Part shown: one piece after another, positions 51,622 through 60,066 of the stretch
Numbering within the stretch: position 1 is the stretch's first letter
How the letters are laid out: each line of letters opens with the position of its first letter
NCBI GenBank assembly: GCA_050789255.1
Contig: JBOZRQ010000003.1
Location: 1 to 64,000 of the forward strand
Reading direction: 5' to 3'
DNA length: 64,000 nt
Origin: JBOZRQ01 sp050789255
Lineage (GTDB): Bacteria > Bacillota > Sulfobacillia > Symbiobacteriales > Symbiobacteriaceae
The notes under the pieces: generated by a model
What the model saw: only the letters and a program-made list of their open reading frames with translations
Database searches by the model: none
What the model was told of the DNA's origin: nothing
Program-made: the position numbers and the translations under genes

Positions 51622-52899
51622 TTGCGCCAGACGCTCTTCTTTACGCTCCAGTGGCTCATCGTCGGCATTGCCGTAGCGGTGGCCACGCCCGTTGCACTTG
51701 GTCCTGTTCTTCACCTTGACGCCGTTCAAATCTCCGCGATGGTCCAGCGGACCATGCTTGTTTCGGGCGTGGGCACGGTGCTGCAGACTGTGCTTGGCCA
51801 CCGGATGCCGATCCAGGAAGGCCCCGCCGGGATTTGGACCGGGGTGATCCTGGTCATGGTGGCCATCGCTCCTGCCGTAGGCAAGGACATTGCGGCCGTG
51901 CGCGCCGATGTGCAACTGACCATGCTGGCGGCAGGGGCGGTGCTGGCCGTCATGGGTGCGCTTGGGCTGGTGCGCAGGGTCGCCTCCTTGATGACGCCCC
52001 TGGTCACGGGCACCTATCTCCTCCTGCTCTGCCTGCAAGTGAGCGGGCCCTTCCTCCGCGGCATGGCAGGGGTCGGGTACCGCGGCGGGAACGGCAGCCT
52101 TATGATCTTCCTCATCAGCCTGACGGCCTTTCTGATCGTCAATGCCTGCATGTATTTCGGGCGGGGGCTCGTGCGCTCCCTGGCCGTCCTCATTGGCTTG
52201 CTGGCGGGCTGGGCGCTCTTTGTCGTAACGGGCGCCGGCGGTGTGCCCGAACTGCAGGGCGGCGCCCTGGTGCGCGCACCGGAACTGTTTGCCTGGGGCT
52301 TGCCCAACCTCGACCCCGGCGTCATCCTCCTCGGCGCTGTAACCGGCCTCCTGGGCTGTATCAACCTGTTCGGGGCAATGGCGGCCATGACCAGCGTGAC
52401 CGGGCGCCCTCCGGAACCGGCTGACCAGGACCGGGGCGGCTTGATGATGGCCGCCGTTCACCTGCTTTCGGGGGCCGGGTCAACCAGCGGGGTGATTGTG
52501 CTTACGCATTCAGCTGCCCTGGTTGGCCTCATGGGCCCCGCCTGCATGGCGGCCCTTCGCCTTGCGGGTGCAGCCATGGCGGTGCTCGGCCTCTTTCCTG
52601 CCGTAGCCGACCTGTTTGGGGCCCTGCCAGCGCCGGTGAGCAACGCCACCCTCTTTGCCCTCTTCTCTCAGGTGGCGGGCATTAGCTTGCAAAGCCTGGC
52701 CAAGCTGGTCGACCGCCGCCACCTGATCGGAGCGGCGGGCATAGGACTCATGGCGGGGGTGGCGACCATGCTGCTCCCGACGGACCTGCTGGCGCTGCTG
52801 CCGCCGTCGGGCCGGTACATCATCTCCAACGGCGTCGTGGTCGGCACGGTCACGGTCATGGTTCTTCAGGCGCTCCTGGGGCGTGTACAGGAAAAATAG
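51622..52899 (+). CDS. NCS2 family nucleobase permease (xanthine/uracil type)
   Basis: 425 residues with about 12 to 14 hydrophobic segments. The N-terminal helix region, PIQEGPAGIWTGVI and the FGAMAAMTSVTG stretch near residue 250 fit the NCS2 (nucleobase-ascorbate) fold, where helices 3 and 10 make the substrate site. The charged-residue pattern of classical xanthine or uracil permeases (QxEP-like motif) is not obvious, so the substrate is uncertain. The start is a TTG at 51622 with GGGGGAAG upstream. It ends 4 nt before the promoter of copZ and has no visible terminator. Confidence 0.65.
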   Translation: MRQTLFFTLQWLIVGIAVAVATPVALGPVLHLDAVQISAMVQRTMLVSGVGTVLQTVLGHRMPIQEGPAGIWTGVILVMVAIAPAVGKDIAAVRADVQLTMLAAGAVLAVMGALGLVRRVASLMTPLVTGTYLLLLCLQVSGPFLRGMAGVGYRGGNGSLMIFLISLTAFLIVNACMYFGRGLVRSLAVLIGLLAGWALFVVTGAGGVPELQGGALVRAPELFAWGLPNLDPGVILLGAVTGLLGCINLFGAMAAMTSVTGRPPEPADQDRGGLMMAAVHLLSGAGSTSGVIVLTHSAALVGLMGPACMAALRLAGAAMAVLGLFPAVADLFGALPAPVSNATLFALFSQVAGISLQSLAKLVDRRHLIGAAGIGLMAGVATMLLPTDLLALLPPSGRYIISNGVVVGTVTVMVLQALLGRVQEK

Positions 52900-52903
52900 C
52901 CTA

Positions 52904-52932
52904 TTGACTGCCGGTGAGAAGAGGAGTAGGAT
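52904..52932 (+). promoter_or_regulatory. Sigma-A-type promoter of copZ
   Basis: TTGACT (52904-52909), 17 nt, TAGGAT (52927-52932). Confidence 0.65.
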
Positions 52933-52947
52933 TGTGTCAGATCGAGA

Positions 52948-52968
52948 TACCCATACCCCGTATGGGTA
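52948..52968. promoter_or_regulatory. CsoR-type copper operator
   Basis: TACCCATAC and GTATGGGTA are perfect 9-bp inverted arms around CCC, like the GC-rich pseudo-palindromes bound by CsoR. It lies 15 nt after the -10, where a bound repressor would block transcription. Confidence 0.75.
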
Positions 52969-52993
52969 CACATGAACCAGAGGAGTGTATAAG

Positions 52994-53191
52994 ATGACCA
53001 CGACGATTAAGATTGCCGGTATGAGCTGTGGCCACTGCGTAATGTCCGTCAAGTCGGCGCTGAAGAGTGTTCCCGGAATCACGTCGATGGACGTGAAGGT
53101 TGGCGAGGCTGTCGTTCAGGGCGACATCGATCTGGCGAAGGCCAAGGCCGCGATCGAAGAGGAAGGTTACGAGGTCGTCAGCGTCAGCTAG
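52994..53191 (+). CDS. copZ: Copper chaperone CopZ (heavy-metal-associated domain)
   Basis: 65 residues, a single HMA domain with the metal-binding motif GMSCGHC (C12 and C15), then SVKSALKSVPGI and the EEGYEV end of the ferredoxin-like fold. It binds Cu(I) in the cytosol and hands it to a CopA ATPase or CsoR. AGGAG lies 8 nt before the ATG. It is controlled by its own promoter with a CsoR-type operator. Unlike common copZA operons, no copA or csoR gene is adjacent in this window. Confidence 0.93.
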   Translation: MTTTIKIAGMSCGHCVMSVKSALKSVPGITSMDVKVGEAVVQGDIDLAKAKAAIEEEGYEVVSVS

Positions 53192-53197
53192 CCGAAA

Positions 53198-53231
53198 GGA
53201 GGCAGGGGCCTAATCCCCTGCCTCTTCGCTT
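53198..53231. terminator. Terminator between copZ and ypeB (convergent)
   Basis: GAGGCAGGGG (53198-53207) and CCCCTGCCTC (53214-53223) pair around CCTAAT, followed by TTCGCTTT. Confidence 0.85.
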
Positions 53232-53239
53232 TGCTCCAG

Positions 53240-54676
53240 TTACAGCGCCAGCGTGCCGTTCGGCGTGTTGATCACCTGAACGATGCGCTCCTCTTCACCA
53301 GACTTGGCATTCACATAGACGAGGTAGGTATCGTTGCCGAGGCGCCCCATGAACTCGTAGGTCAGCACCTCGTTATCCCCCGCCTCGGTGGGAATCAGGG
53401 CGAGTTGCACCCGTTCTACCTTCAGCTCCGGATTGACCACCTTGGCAGCCTGCGCCTGGGTGACGGCGGGCACCTCGAGCGGCCCCCGGTCCCGGTGGGC
53501 GTTTATGTACTGCCGGGCATCCATGCCCACCACCTCGCCGGTGTCCAGGGCGACGCGGATCTTGACTTGGTCCGGGTAGACCATGGCGCCACGCTCCCGC
53601 AGGGCAAACTGGACGGTGGCAATGCCGTCAACCGCCTCGCCGTAGGTGGCCACCATGTTGGCAATGCCATGCTGCTGCAGGTAGGTCTTGCCGATATCGC
53701 GCGCCTGCTGCAAGTTGAGCGTGGCTTGGCCCGGCGCCCGGGCGTTCACAATGGAGGCAACATAGCCACCCTCCTGGGTGATATCGACCGTGATGCTGTA
53801 CGAGGCGGGTCCTCCGGCTTTGTTGCCCGCAGCGGTTCCGGTGGGGGCCAGGCGCACAGAAAAGGTCTTCAGAGGCCCGTTCTTTCTCACCGTTTCCACC
53901 ACGGTGTAGCGGTTGCCGTCCGGAACGGCGGCCAGAGCCCGCCGGCGAGCCTCGTCCTCCGAGATGGCGGCGCCCGTCATCGCCGGCTTCCGCTGATGCA
54001 AATGGTCCGAGAAGGGACCGTCATAGATCATCATGGGCATGCGGTCGAGGTGGGGGCCGATCTTTTCAAAGCCGCCCGGCAGGAGGTTCTTCGCCGCTTG
54101 CTTCTGCCCGCCCTGAGCGTTCTCCACGTTCGCGTCTTGCTGACCCCGGAAGACGCTAGCCAATCCAGGCGCCATTGATACCCAGCGGAAGCCCTTCCTG
54201 GCAGCCTGCTGGCCAATCGCGTTGAGCTCGGTCGCCAGCTTGGTCGACTCCTGCTGAAGGCGGGTAAGTTCGGCCCGCTGGTTGGCATCCATGGGGCGCC
54301 CGGCCGCCTCGTTTCGAGCGATGCTGAAGGCGAAGTCGCCGGTCTGGTTGAGGAATTTGCCGAGCGAGGCGGTCAGCGGGGCGGGCAAGGGCAGCGCCAT
54401 GAAATTGGAGGTCGCCAGGCTTGTCCGCCGGAATGTCTCCTGCATGTAGTACATGTTCTGCGGCACTGTGCCTGCAGCGATGCCCTTCCCGAGCAGGCCC
54501 TGAACGGTCTGCATGTGGCCGACTAGCTCGTGGAAGTTCCGCTGCCGTTCCGCCTCCAGCTGCAGCGCCAGGCGATCGCTGTGCTGTCGGAGGCGCGAGG
54601 TCCAGACCCCCCAGACGCCCAGGACGCCAAGCGCCAGGGCCCCTGCGACCACCCAGGCCGTAAGCCTTCTGGTCAT
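53240..54676 (-). CDS. ypeB: Spore germination protein YpeB
   Basis: 478 residues with an N-terminal membrane anchor (LTAWVVAGALALGVLGVWGVW). The start and FHELVGHMQTVQGLLGKGIA followed by PQNMYYMQETFRRTSLATSNF are typical of YpeB, which is needed to install and keep SleB in the spore. The C-terminal half contains three PepSY/YPEB-type repeats (ISEDEARRRALAAVPDGNRYT, QQARDIGKTYLQQHG, VTQAQAAKVVNPEL). It is the second gene of the sleB-ypeB operon, 24 nt after sleB. It marks the organism as an endospore former. Confidence 0.95.
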   Translation of the reverse strand: MTRRLTAWVVAGALALGVLGVWGVWTSRLRQHSDRLALQLEAERQRNFHELVGHMQTVQGLLGKGIAAGTVPQNMYYMQETFRRTSLATSNFMALPLPAPLTASLGKFLNQTGDFAFSIARNEAAGRPMDANQRAELTRLQQESTKLATELNAIGQQAARKGFRWVSMAPGLASVFRGQQDANVENAQGGQKQAAKNLLPGGFEKIGPHLDRMPMMIYDGPFSDHLHQRKPAMTGAAISEDEARRRALAAVPDGNRYTVVETVRKNGPLKTFSVRLAPTGTAAGNKAGGPASYSITVDITQEGGYVASIVNARAPGQATLNLQQARDIGKTYLQQHGIANMVATYGEAVDGIATVQFALRERGAMVYPDQVKIRVALDTGEVVGMDARQYINAHRDRGPLEVPAVTQAQAAKVVNPELKVERVQLALIPTEAGDNEVLTYEFMGRLGNDTYLVYVNAKSGEEERIVQVINTPNGTLAL

Positions 54677-54700
54677 CTTTTTTCCCTGCCTTCCTGTTTC

Positions 54701-55393
54701 TTAGTTGGCGAATACGTGGCTGCCGATCTGCATGGCGATGGGACGCGACCAGACCCACGGTGAGGTGGCGGTAGCGGGGTTCCAAAAGAAGACGCAGCCG
54801 TAGGTGGGGTCCCAGCCATTCAGGGCGTCCCTAGCGGCCCGGTAATCAGTATCGGTCGGGGGGGTATCGTAGATGCGCCCGTTGCTGACGGACTCAAAGG
54901 CGTCCGTCTCGTAGACGACCCCTTCCAGCGTCTTGGGGAACCGAGCGTCGCGCGTGCGGTTCAGCATAACCGCTGCAACGGCGACCTTCCCTTCATAGGG
55001 CTCCGCCTCTGCCTCGGCCCGAATTAGCCGCGCCAGCAGGTCCACGTTGTGTTCATTCGAAGCGCCCCCTGCCGCCTGTGCCGGGGCTACGGGAGGAGTG
55101 ACCGTTATCCCAAGCGCCGCCCAGGTTTCGGGCCCGACAACACCGTCTTCCACCAGGCCGTTGGCGCGCTGGAACCAGCGGACCGCAGTCGATGTGGACG
55201 CGCCGAAGATGCCGTCGACGATGCCCGAATAGTAGCCCCAGCCCTGGAGAATCGCCTGGGCCTCGCTGACGTCGCCTCCGGCTGCCCCCCAGGAGATTGT
55301 CCGGTACTCCTGTGCGAACGTGCGGCCCGTGTACCCGAGAATTAGTGCCATTGCGGCGGCGACAAGAGCGACAGCTATTGCTCGTTTACCCAA
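54701..55393 (-). CDS. sleB: Spore cortex-lytic enzyme SleB
   Basis: 230 residues: signal peptide (IAVALVAAAMALILGYTGRTFA), a PG_binding_1 domain (about 35-88, GDVSEAQAILQGWGYYSGIVDGIFG and AVRWFQRANGL) and a C-terminal hydrolase_2 domain (about 115-228, LLARLIRAEAEAEPYEGKVAVAAVMLNR) with the catalytic Glu in RAEAEAE and the C-terminal FFWNPATATSPW. SleB is a lytic transglycosylase that degrades muramic-lactam cortex during germination. The frame is open to 55411, but AAGGAGG lies inside that part, so the TTG at 55393, 8 nt after it, is the likely start. Confidence 0.95.
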   Translation of the reverse strand: MGKRAIAVALVAAAMALILGYTGRTFAQEYRTISWGAAGGDVSEAQAILQGWGYYSGIVDGIFGASTSTAVRWFQRANGLVEDGVVGPETWAALGITVTPPVAPAQAAGGASNEHNVDLLARLIRAEAEAEPYEGKVAVAAVMLNRTRDARFPKTLEGVVYETDAFESVSNGRIYDTPPTDTDYRAARDALNGWDPTYGCVFFWNPATATSPWVWSRPIAMQIGSHVFAN

Positions 55394-55519
55394 GTGGGGC
55401 GCCTCCTTCACCTCATTGTTTCGCTTCCCCTAATCTCCCACTGGGGGCATGAGCGTATGCGCCCTCTCGCTGAGAAGGGCATACGCTGGCAAAGCAAACA
55501 GAGGTGAGAATTTACGTCA

Positions 55520-56977
55520 ATGAGCAGGCAGTCGGAAACCCCGCTTTTTTCCGGTCTGATTCAGCACGCCAGCCGAAACCCCGCGCAGTTCCATATCCCC
55601 GGGCACAATAAAGGAGCGGCAATGGCGCCGGAGTTGGCCGATATTCTTGGCGAGCGGGCGCTCGCCCTGGACCTGATCAACATTCCGCCTGTGGACGACC
55701 TGCACAACCCCACCGGGATCATCCGTGAGGCCCAGGAACTGGCTGCCGAGGCCTTCGGGGCCGACCACACACTCTTCAGCGTGCAGGGCACCAGTTGCGC
55801 GGTCATGGCCATGATTATGAGTGTGTGCGGCCCGGGCGACAAGATACTGCTGCCCCGAAACATCCACCGGTCGGCCCTTACGGGGCTGATTCTGGCTGGT
55901 GCGGTACCGGTGTTCATGACGCCGGACCTGGACGGGGCCCTGGGCATAGCCCATGGAGTGAGCCCCCGGACAGTTGAACTTTCCCTGGAAGCGCACCCCG
56001 ATGCCAAGGCCGTCCTCGTGATCAACCCGACCTACTTCGGGGTCTCGACGGACCTGGAGAGCATCGCCCGGCTGGCCCACGCCCGCCGCATCCCGGTATT
56101 GGTCGATGAGGCCCACGGGGCGCATTTGCATTTCCACGAGATGCTGCCCCCCTCCGCGATGCAAGCCGGTGCGGACCTTGCCGCCGCATCAATTCACAAA
56201 CTCGGGGGGTCGCTGACCCAATCGAGCGTCCTTCATGTACGGGGCGATCTGGTTCAGCCCAACCGGGTGCGCACAGTGATGTCCATGCTGACCTCCACCA
56301 GCACGTCCTACCTGCTGCTGGCCTCCCTGGACGTGGCACGCAAGCAGCTGGCCACTTCCGGGCGCCGACTGCTGGACCGTTCCCTGCAGATCGCCGGCGA
56401 CCTGCGTTTGGCCGTCAATGCAATGCCCGGGCTGCACAGCTTTGGGCCAGAGATCCTGGAGCCCGGTACAGCTAGGCACGGGCTCGACCCGACCAAGCTG
56501 AGCATCTCCACCCGAGCGCTCGGAATCTCCGGGGCGGAGGCGGAAGTCTTCCTTCGCAGCGAGTTCGGCGTAGAGGTGGAGATGTCCGACCTGTACAGCC
56601 TCCTGTGCATCATCAGCATTGGTGTGCGGCAGCAGGAAGTCGACCGGCTCAAAGCAGGCCTGGACAGCCTGGTTCAAAGGTACGAAAGGGACGCCTCGCC
56701 GGATCAGGTCAAGCTAAGCCTGCCCGTTATGCCGGACCTGGCGCTTTCGCCGCGAGAGGCATTTTTCGCCAGGACCGAGGCGGTGCCGCTGGAACGGGCG
56801 CAGGGGCGCATCAGCGCCGAGTCGATCATGGTCTACCCTCCCGGCATTCCCGTTTTCTTGCCTGGCGAAGTGATCTCCAGCGAAAACCTCGACTACATTT
56901 CAGCTTGCCGGGCGGCCGGACTGCCCGTGCAAGGGCTCCAGGATCAGAGCCTGCAGCGGGTCCGAGTAGTGCGTTGA
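55520..56977 (+). CDS. speA: Orn/Lys/Arg decarboxylase family protein (arginine decarboxylase SpeA-like)
   Basis: 485 residues, the size of B. subtilis SpeA (490) and YaaO. It is a PLP-dependent fold-type I enzyme with FHIPGHNKGAA near the start, FSVQGTSCAVMA (about 91-102), VDEAHGAHL (about 196) and the PLP lysine K227 in SIHKLGGSLTQSS. Arginine decarboxylase starts polyamine synthesis via agmatine; lysine is the main alternative substrate and cannot be excluded. AGAGGTGAG lies 11 nt before the ATG. No speB or speE lies next to it. Confidence 0.85.
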   Translation: MSRQSETPLFSGLIQHASRNPAQFHIPGHNKGAAMAPELADILGERALALDLINIPPVDDLHNPTGIIREAQELAAEAFGADHTLFSVQGTSCAVMAMIMSVCGPGDKILLPRNIHRSALTGLILAGAVPVFMTPDLDGALGIAHGVSPRTVELSLEAHPDAKAVLVINPTYFGVSTDLESIARLAHARRIPVLVDEAHGAHLHFHEMLPPSAMQAGADLAAASIHKLGGSLTQSSVLHVRGDLVQPNRVRTVMSMLTSTSTSYLLLASLDVARKQLATSGRRLLDRSLQIAGDLRLAVNAMPGLHSFGPEILEPGTARHGLDPTKLSISTRALGISGAEAEVFLRSEFGVEVEMSDLYSLLCIISIGVRQQEVDRLKAGLDSLVQRYERDASPDQVKLSLPVMPDLALSPREAFFARTEAVPLERAQGRISAESIMVYPPGIPVFLPGEVISSENLDYISACRAAGLPVQGLQDQSLQRVRVVR

Positions 56978-57098
56978 GGGCCCTGCTCACGAATGCCAAA
57001 ATCTAGCCCTTCTAAGCGCTGCCCAAGGGTGCGACGAACCTCCGCTCACTGGAGATAATACTCGTGCAACCTTGCGGGGCGAAGAAGGAGACTGTGCG

Positions 57099-58187
57099 AT
57101 GAAACTGCAAAAGCGCGTGGGCATCGGCGCTCTGCTGGTAGTTCTCATGATGGCGCTCCTTGTGCCCGTGTCCAGGGCAGAAGGCGAGACGGAGGACCTA
57201 ACGCCGCGCCTGCTGGAGATCTTTGAGCTGCGTGCCAGATGGCTTCTGACCGACGAGGCTCCGCCGCCGATCGAACGGGACTATTTGCCGGAATCCAAGA
57301 CGGCCAAGTGGGCCATGTCCCACGAACACGGCAAGCTCCGCTACATGAAACAGTGGGCGCAGAACCGAAAGGTCCGATTCGTACACAGCAAACCGACCAT
57401 CAAGGTGAAGCAACTCAAGGTGACCCCCGACCGCGCCAGGTTCTACGTGGCGCAAAGCCTCGCCCTGGGATACGTCTACCCCAACGAAGAGCAGATCAAC
57501 ATGTTTGGCGTCGGCACCCGCCACATCATTGAACTGCGGCGCCAGGGCGACAAGTGGCTGATCAGCCTGGAGTGGTACACCGACCCCTTGGGCGACGACA
57601 CCGAGGTTCCAGACGTGACTCCGGCCCTGGTCCCGGACACGCCATTCCCTGCGACGCCAGTACTCCAGAGAGTCCCGGCAGGGCCTGTCGCTGCCAAGGG
57701 ATATGACCGCGATGGCGCGGTGCGCTACGCCGATGAGTATTGTGGCGTTGCCTGGGGCTGTGGCAACAGCAACCGCTACAACACCAATTTCCGCGACTAC
57801 AACGGCGTCGGCGGGGACTGTACCAACTACGTCTCCCAGGCTTTGCGAGAGGGTGGCGGCGTCAAGGTGCCGATCATCACCCGGGTAGACACCCTGGCAG
57901 CGCATCTGCAGCACTCAGGCAGGGCGTCCATGGTGGCCAGGGGGGCGTTCCAACAGCTTTGGAAAGAGGCGGCGAGCCGGTCGGAAGGGTTCGGTCGGTG
58001 GATCAAGAAGGGTGATCTGGTCGCCTACCAGGAGAAGGGGAAGCTCGAGCACTTCGCCATCGTGACCGGATTTGACTCCCGCGGGTATCCCTTGGTAAAC
58101 TCCCACACGGCTGACCGATACCACGTGCCCTTCGACCTGGGCTGGGACCGCAAGACGGTCTACTGGCTCTTCAAGGTGCGTGACTGA
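57099..58187 (+). CDS. Secreted amidase-domain protein (Amidase_6)
   Basis: 362 residues. The signal peptide (IGALLVVLMMALLVPVSRA) is followed by an N-terminal module of about 170 residues and an Amidase_6 domain (about 205-362). The domain opens with YDRDGAVRYADEYC and has the catalytic Cys C241 in GGDCTNYVSQALREGG and His H318 in LEHFAIVTG, then NSHTADRYHVPF, all typical. Members are NlpC/CHAP-like cysteine hydrolases found in spore formers and probably act on cell-wall peptides. AAGGAGA lies 8 nt before the ATG. A terminator follows. Confidence 0.88.
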   Translation: MKLQKRVGIGALLVVLMMALLVPVSRAEGETEDLTPRLLEIFELRARWLLTDEAPPPIERDYLPESKTAKWAMSHEHGKLRYMKQWAQNRKVRFVHSKPTIKVKQLKVTPDRARFYVAQSLALGYVYPNEEQINMFGVGTRHIIELRRQGDKWLISLEWYTDPLGDDTEVPDVTPALVPDTPFPATPVLQRVPAGPVAAKGYDRDGAVRYADEYCGVAWGCGNSNRYNTNFRDYNGVGGDCTNYVSQALREGGGVKVPIITRVDTLAAHLQHSGRASMVARGAFQQLWKEAASRSEGFGRWIKKGDLVAYQEKGKLEHFAIVTGFDSRGYPLVNSHTADRYHVPFDLGWDRKTVYWLFKVRD

Positions 58188-58199
58188 CGGGCATGAAAG

Positions 58200-58245
58200 T
58201 CGCCAGACCTTCGGCACACAGCCGGCGGTCTGGCGAAACTTTTGC
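58200..58245 (+). terminator. Terminator after amidase gene
   Basis: TCGCCAGACC (58200-58209) and GGTCTGGCGA (58227-58236) form a perfect stem, followed by AACTTTTG. Confidence 0.85.
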
Positions 58246-58319
58246 GCGCTTGGGCGCATGTCATCTTTACAACACATAAGGTGGTACGGGGCTAACTTCT
58301 TACAAAGGGGGCAAGCTGG

Positions 58320-58622
58320 ATGGTCACCGTGGTGCCGATCGAAATCGATGGCAAGACGGCGGTCGGCGTCATCGTAGAATTGCCCAAGACGCGGCTGCTG
58401 GCCATTTCAACGGACAAGGGGTATATCATGTGCGGCGCGCTTGATGTCGCACTGCTCAACAACCGGCTGGCCGAGCGACAGATCCTGGCGGGCCGTGCGC
58501 TGGGGGTGCGGTCCCTGGAAGATCTGCTGAATGCGCCCCTGCACGACGTGACCGAAGCTGCGGAGCGGTTGGGGGTTACCCCTGGCATGGCTGGGCGCGA
58601 TGCGCTGAAACTGCTCTTCTGA
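58320..58622 (+). CDS. yunC: DUF1805 protein, YunC homologue
   Basis: 100 residues, nearly the same length as B. subtilis YunC (101). The sequence VELPKTRLLAISTDKGYIMCGALDVALLN and the later GRALGVRSLEDLL with LHDVTEAAERLG fit the family closely. YunC is a small cytosolic protein of unknown function with a known fold. AAGGGGGCAAGC precedes the ATG. It is a single gene, convergent with the EamA gene. Confidence 0.9.
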   Translation: MVTVVPIEIDGKTAVGVIVELPKTRLLAISTDKGYIMCGALDVALLNNRLAERQILAGRALGVRSLEDLLNAPLHDVTEAAERLGVTPGMAGRDALKLLF

Positions 58623-58627
58623 CCTTA

Positions 58628-59047
58628 CTACTTGGCCACGAGAAGCAGTCCCCCGATAACGAGGGCGGCCCCCACAAACTTCTCGGGTGTCGAGATCTCA
58701 CCTAACAACAAGTCGGCGGCCACCAAGGTAATGATGGGCGACGAAGCCATAATGATGCCGACCTGGCCGGCGCTGCCGTGCTGGAGGGCATAGAAGTAAA
58801 GAGCGTCGCCCACCACCGTGGCCAGCAGAGCTTCGACAGCCAGCCACATGAAAGTTTGGGGCTTAACAAATGGGAGAAGCCGGTGGTCGCCGCTGGCGAC
58901 CAGCCAGACGGTTACCAGGCTCATGGCGATCAGCGATCGGACGCCCATGCCGATCACTGGCGAGACCTGACTTAGTGCGATCTTTGCCGCCACCGGAGCG
59001 AATCCCCAGCAGATGGCCGCCAGGATTGCCAGAACAATGGCCCACAT
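58628..59047 (-). CDS. EamA family half-size transporter
   Basis: 139 residues with five hydrophobic segments, which equals one EamA unit (FAPVAAKIALSQVSPVIGMGVRS, then YFYALQHGSAGQVGIIMASSPIITLVAADLLLGE and the closing GAALVIGGLLL). Full-size DMT transporters have two such units, so this protein should work as a dimer like the small multidrug-resistance proteins. The conserved SP(L/I)(I/V)T loop is present as SSPIITLVAA. GAGGAG lies 6 nt before the ATG. It follows the beta-lactamase-fold gene on the same strand with a gap of 44 nt. Confidence 0.82.
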   Translation of the reverse strand: MWAIVLAILAAICWGFAPVAAKIALSQVSPVIGMGVRSLIAMSLVTVWLVASGDHRLLPFVKPQTFMWLAVEALLATVVGDALYFYALQHGSAGQVGIIMASSPIITLVAADLLLGEISTPEKFVGAALVIGGLLLVAK

Positions 59048-59091
59048 AGGCGTCTCCTCACGTACCTGTCAGTTAGGGGCCAGTGTTGAGC

Positions 59092-59886
59092 TTACGGGTC
59101 CTCCGAGGAAGTCACCAGCCAGTCCTGGTAGTAGTACATCTTCGCTGCGAGATCGGCGATCAGGTTGACAGCCTGGTCGTAGGGAATGTCCTCCGTGAAG
59201 ACCGAGATGGCGAAAGAGCGGTCCGGCGCGTAGACCAGGCCAGAGTCGGCGATCATGTTGGACAAGGTGCCCACCTTGTGTGCCACGATGACGTCAGGGG
59301 GGAGTTTGGCAGGAATTCGGTCGTTGAACACGGTGGACTCCATGAGGCCGAGCAGGAACTGTGTCAGTTCCGGGCTGATCCCCGCCTGCCCGCTGTCGAG
59401 CTTCTGGAGGATCGTGTTGGCGCCCCGCGCAGTCATTGTTGGGCGGGTGGCGGTGTATGGGGGTTCCACGCCCAGGGAGAGCATGTAATCCCGAATAACG
59501 TCGCTGCCAATCCATCGTTCCAGCATATTCCGGGCAATGTTGTCCGAAACCCGGATCATGCGGTCCAGCAGGAACCTTACGTCGAACGTATCGCCCTCTT
59601 TGACCATGTACTGGATGCTGCCGGCTCCGCCTTCGTAGTCGGTGGCGGCGTGGTAGGTGATCTGGTCGTCCAGGCTGACGTCGCCCGTGGTTACGTAGTG
59701 AAGAATGGTCATGGCAATCGGCACTTTCACCACGCTGGCGGCCGGGAACACCCGGTCCGGGTTGATCTCGGCGGTCCGGCCGGTCGCCAGGTCCATGACC
59801 ACCACGCCAACCTGTTCGGCCAACTGGTTGAGTTCACCCAGCATTAGCTGCCGGGCCCATTCAGGCGAAAACGGTTTCTTGGGCAC
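59092..59886 (-). CDS. Class A beta-lactamase-fold serine hydrolase, without export signal
   Basis: 264 residues. The active-site SxxK is S51-K54 (FPAASVVKVP), the SDN loop is S114-D115-N116 (RVSDNIARN), and the KTG box is K204-V-G (AHKVGTL). The omega-loop Glu needed for deacylation in true class A enzymes is not visible where expected (around residues 140-155, LGVEPPYTATRPTMTARG). There is also no signal peptide, so the protein probably does not protect against beta-lactams and may be an esterase- or peptidase-like relative. The GTG at 59886 has GGGAGG 7 nt upstream. It is divergent from gudD. Confidence 0.75.
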   Translation of the reverse strand: MPKKPFSPEWARQLMLGELNQLAEQVGVVVMDLATGRTAEINPDRVFPAASVVKVPIAMTILHYVTTGDVSLDDQITYHAATDYEGGAGSIQYMVKEGDTFDVRFLLDRMIRVSDNIARNMLERWIGSDVIRDYMLSLGVEPPYTATRPTMTARGANTILQKLDSGQAGISPELTQFLLGLMESTVFNDRIPAKLPPDVIVAHKVGTLSNMIADSGLVYAPDRSFAISVFTEDIPYDQAVNLIADLAAKMYYYQDWLVTSSEDP

Positions 59887-60031
59887 TGTTGTCCCTCCCG
59901 CGGTCATTGCCCTCGTCGCATCACTTTACGCTCTCGCCACACCGAAGATGCACAAACTCGCCATCCCTATAGGTCCTTCGCACCATTCACGCAGTTCCCG
60001 AAGGAGTTCGCATTTTTTGGCCCGAATGGTA

Positions 60032-60048
60032 AAGTGGTAAAACCACTT
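60032..60048. promoter_or_regulatory. GntR/FadR-like operator of gudD
   Basis: AAGTGGTAAAACCACTT is a perfect palindrome (7-bp arms around AAA) of the TGGT-N3-ACCA type bound by FadR-subfamily GntR regulators, which often control hexarate genes. It lies 18 nt before the gudD start. Confidence 0.65.
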
Positions 60049-60066
60049 CACCTGGGGAGCGTAACT

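Noticed and set aside
59092..59886. Beta-lactam resistance gene
   Set aside because: No export signal and no visible deacylation Glu.
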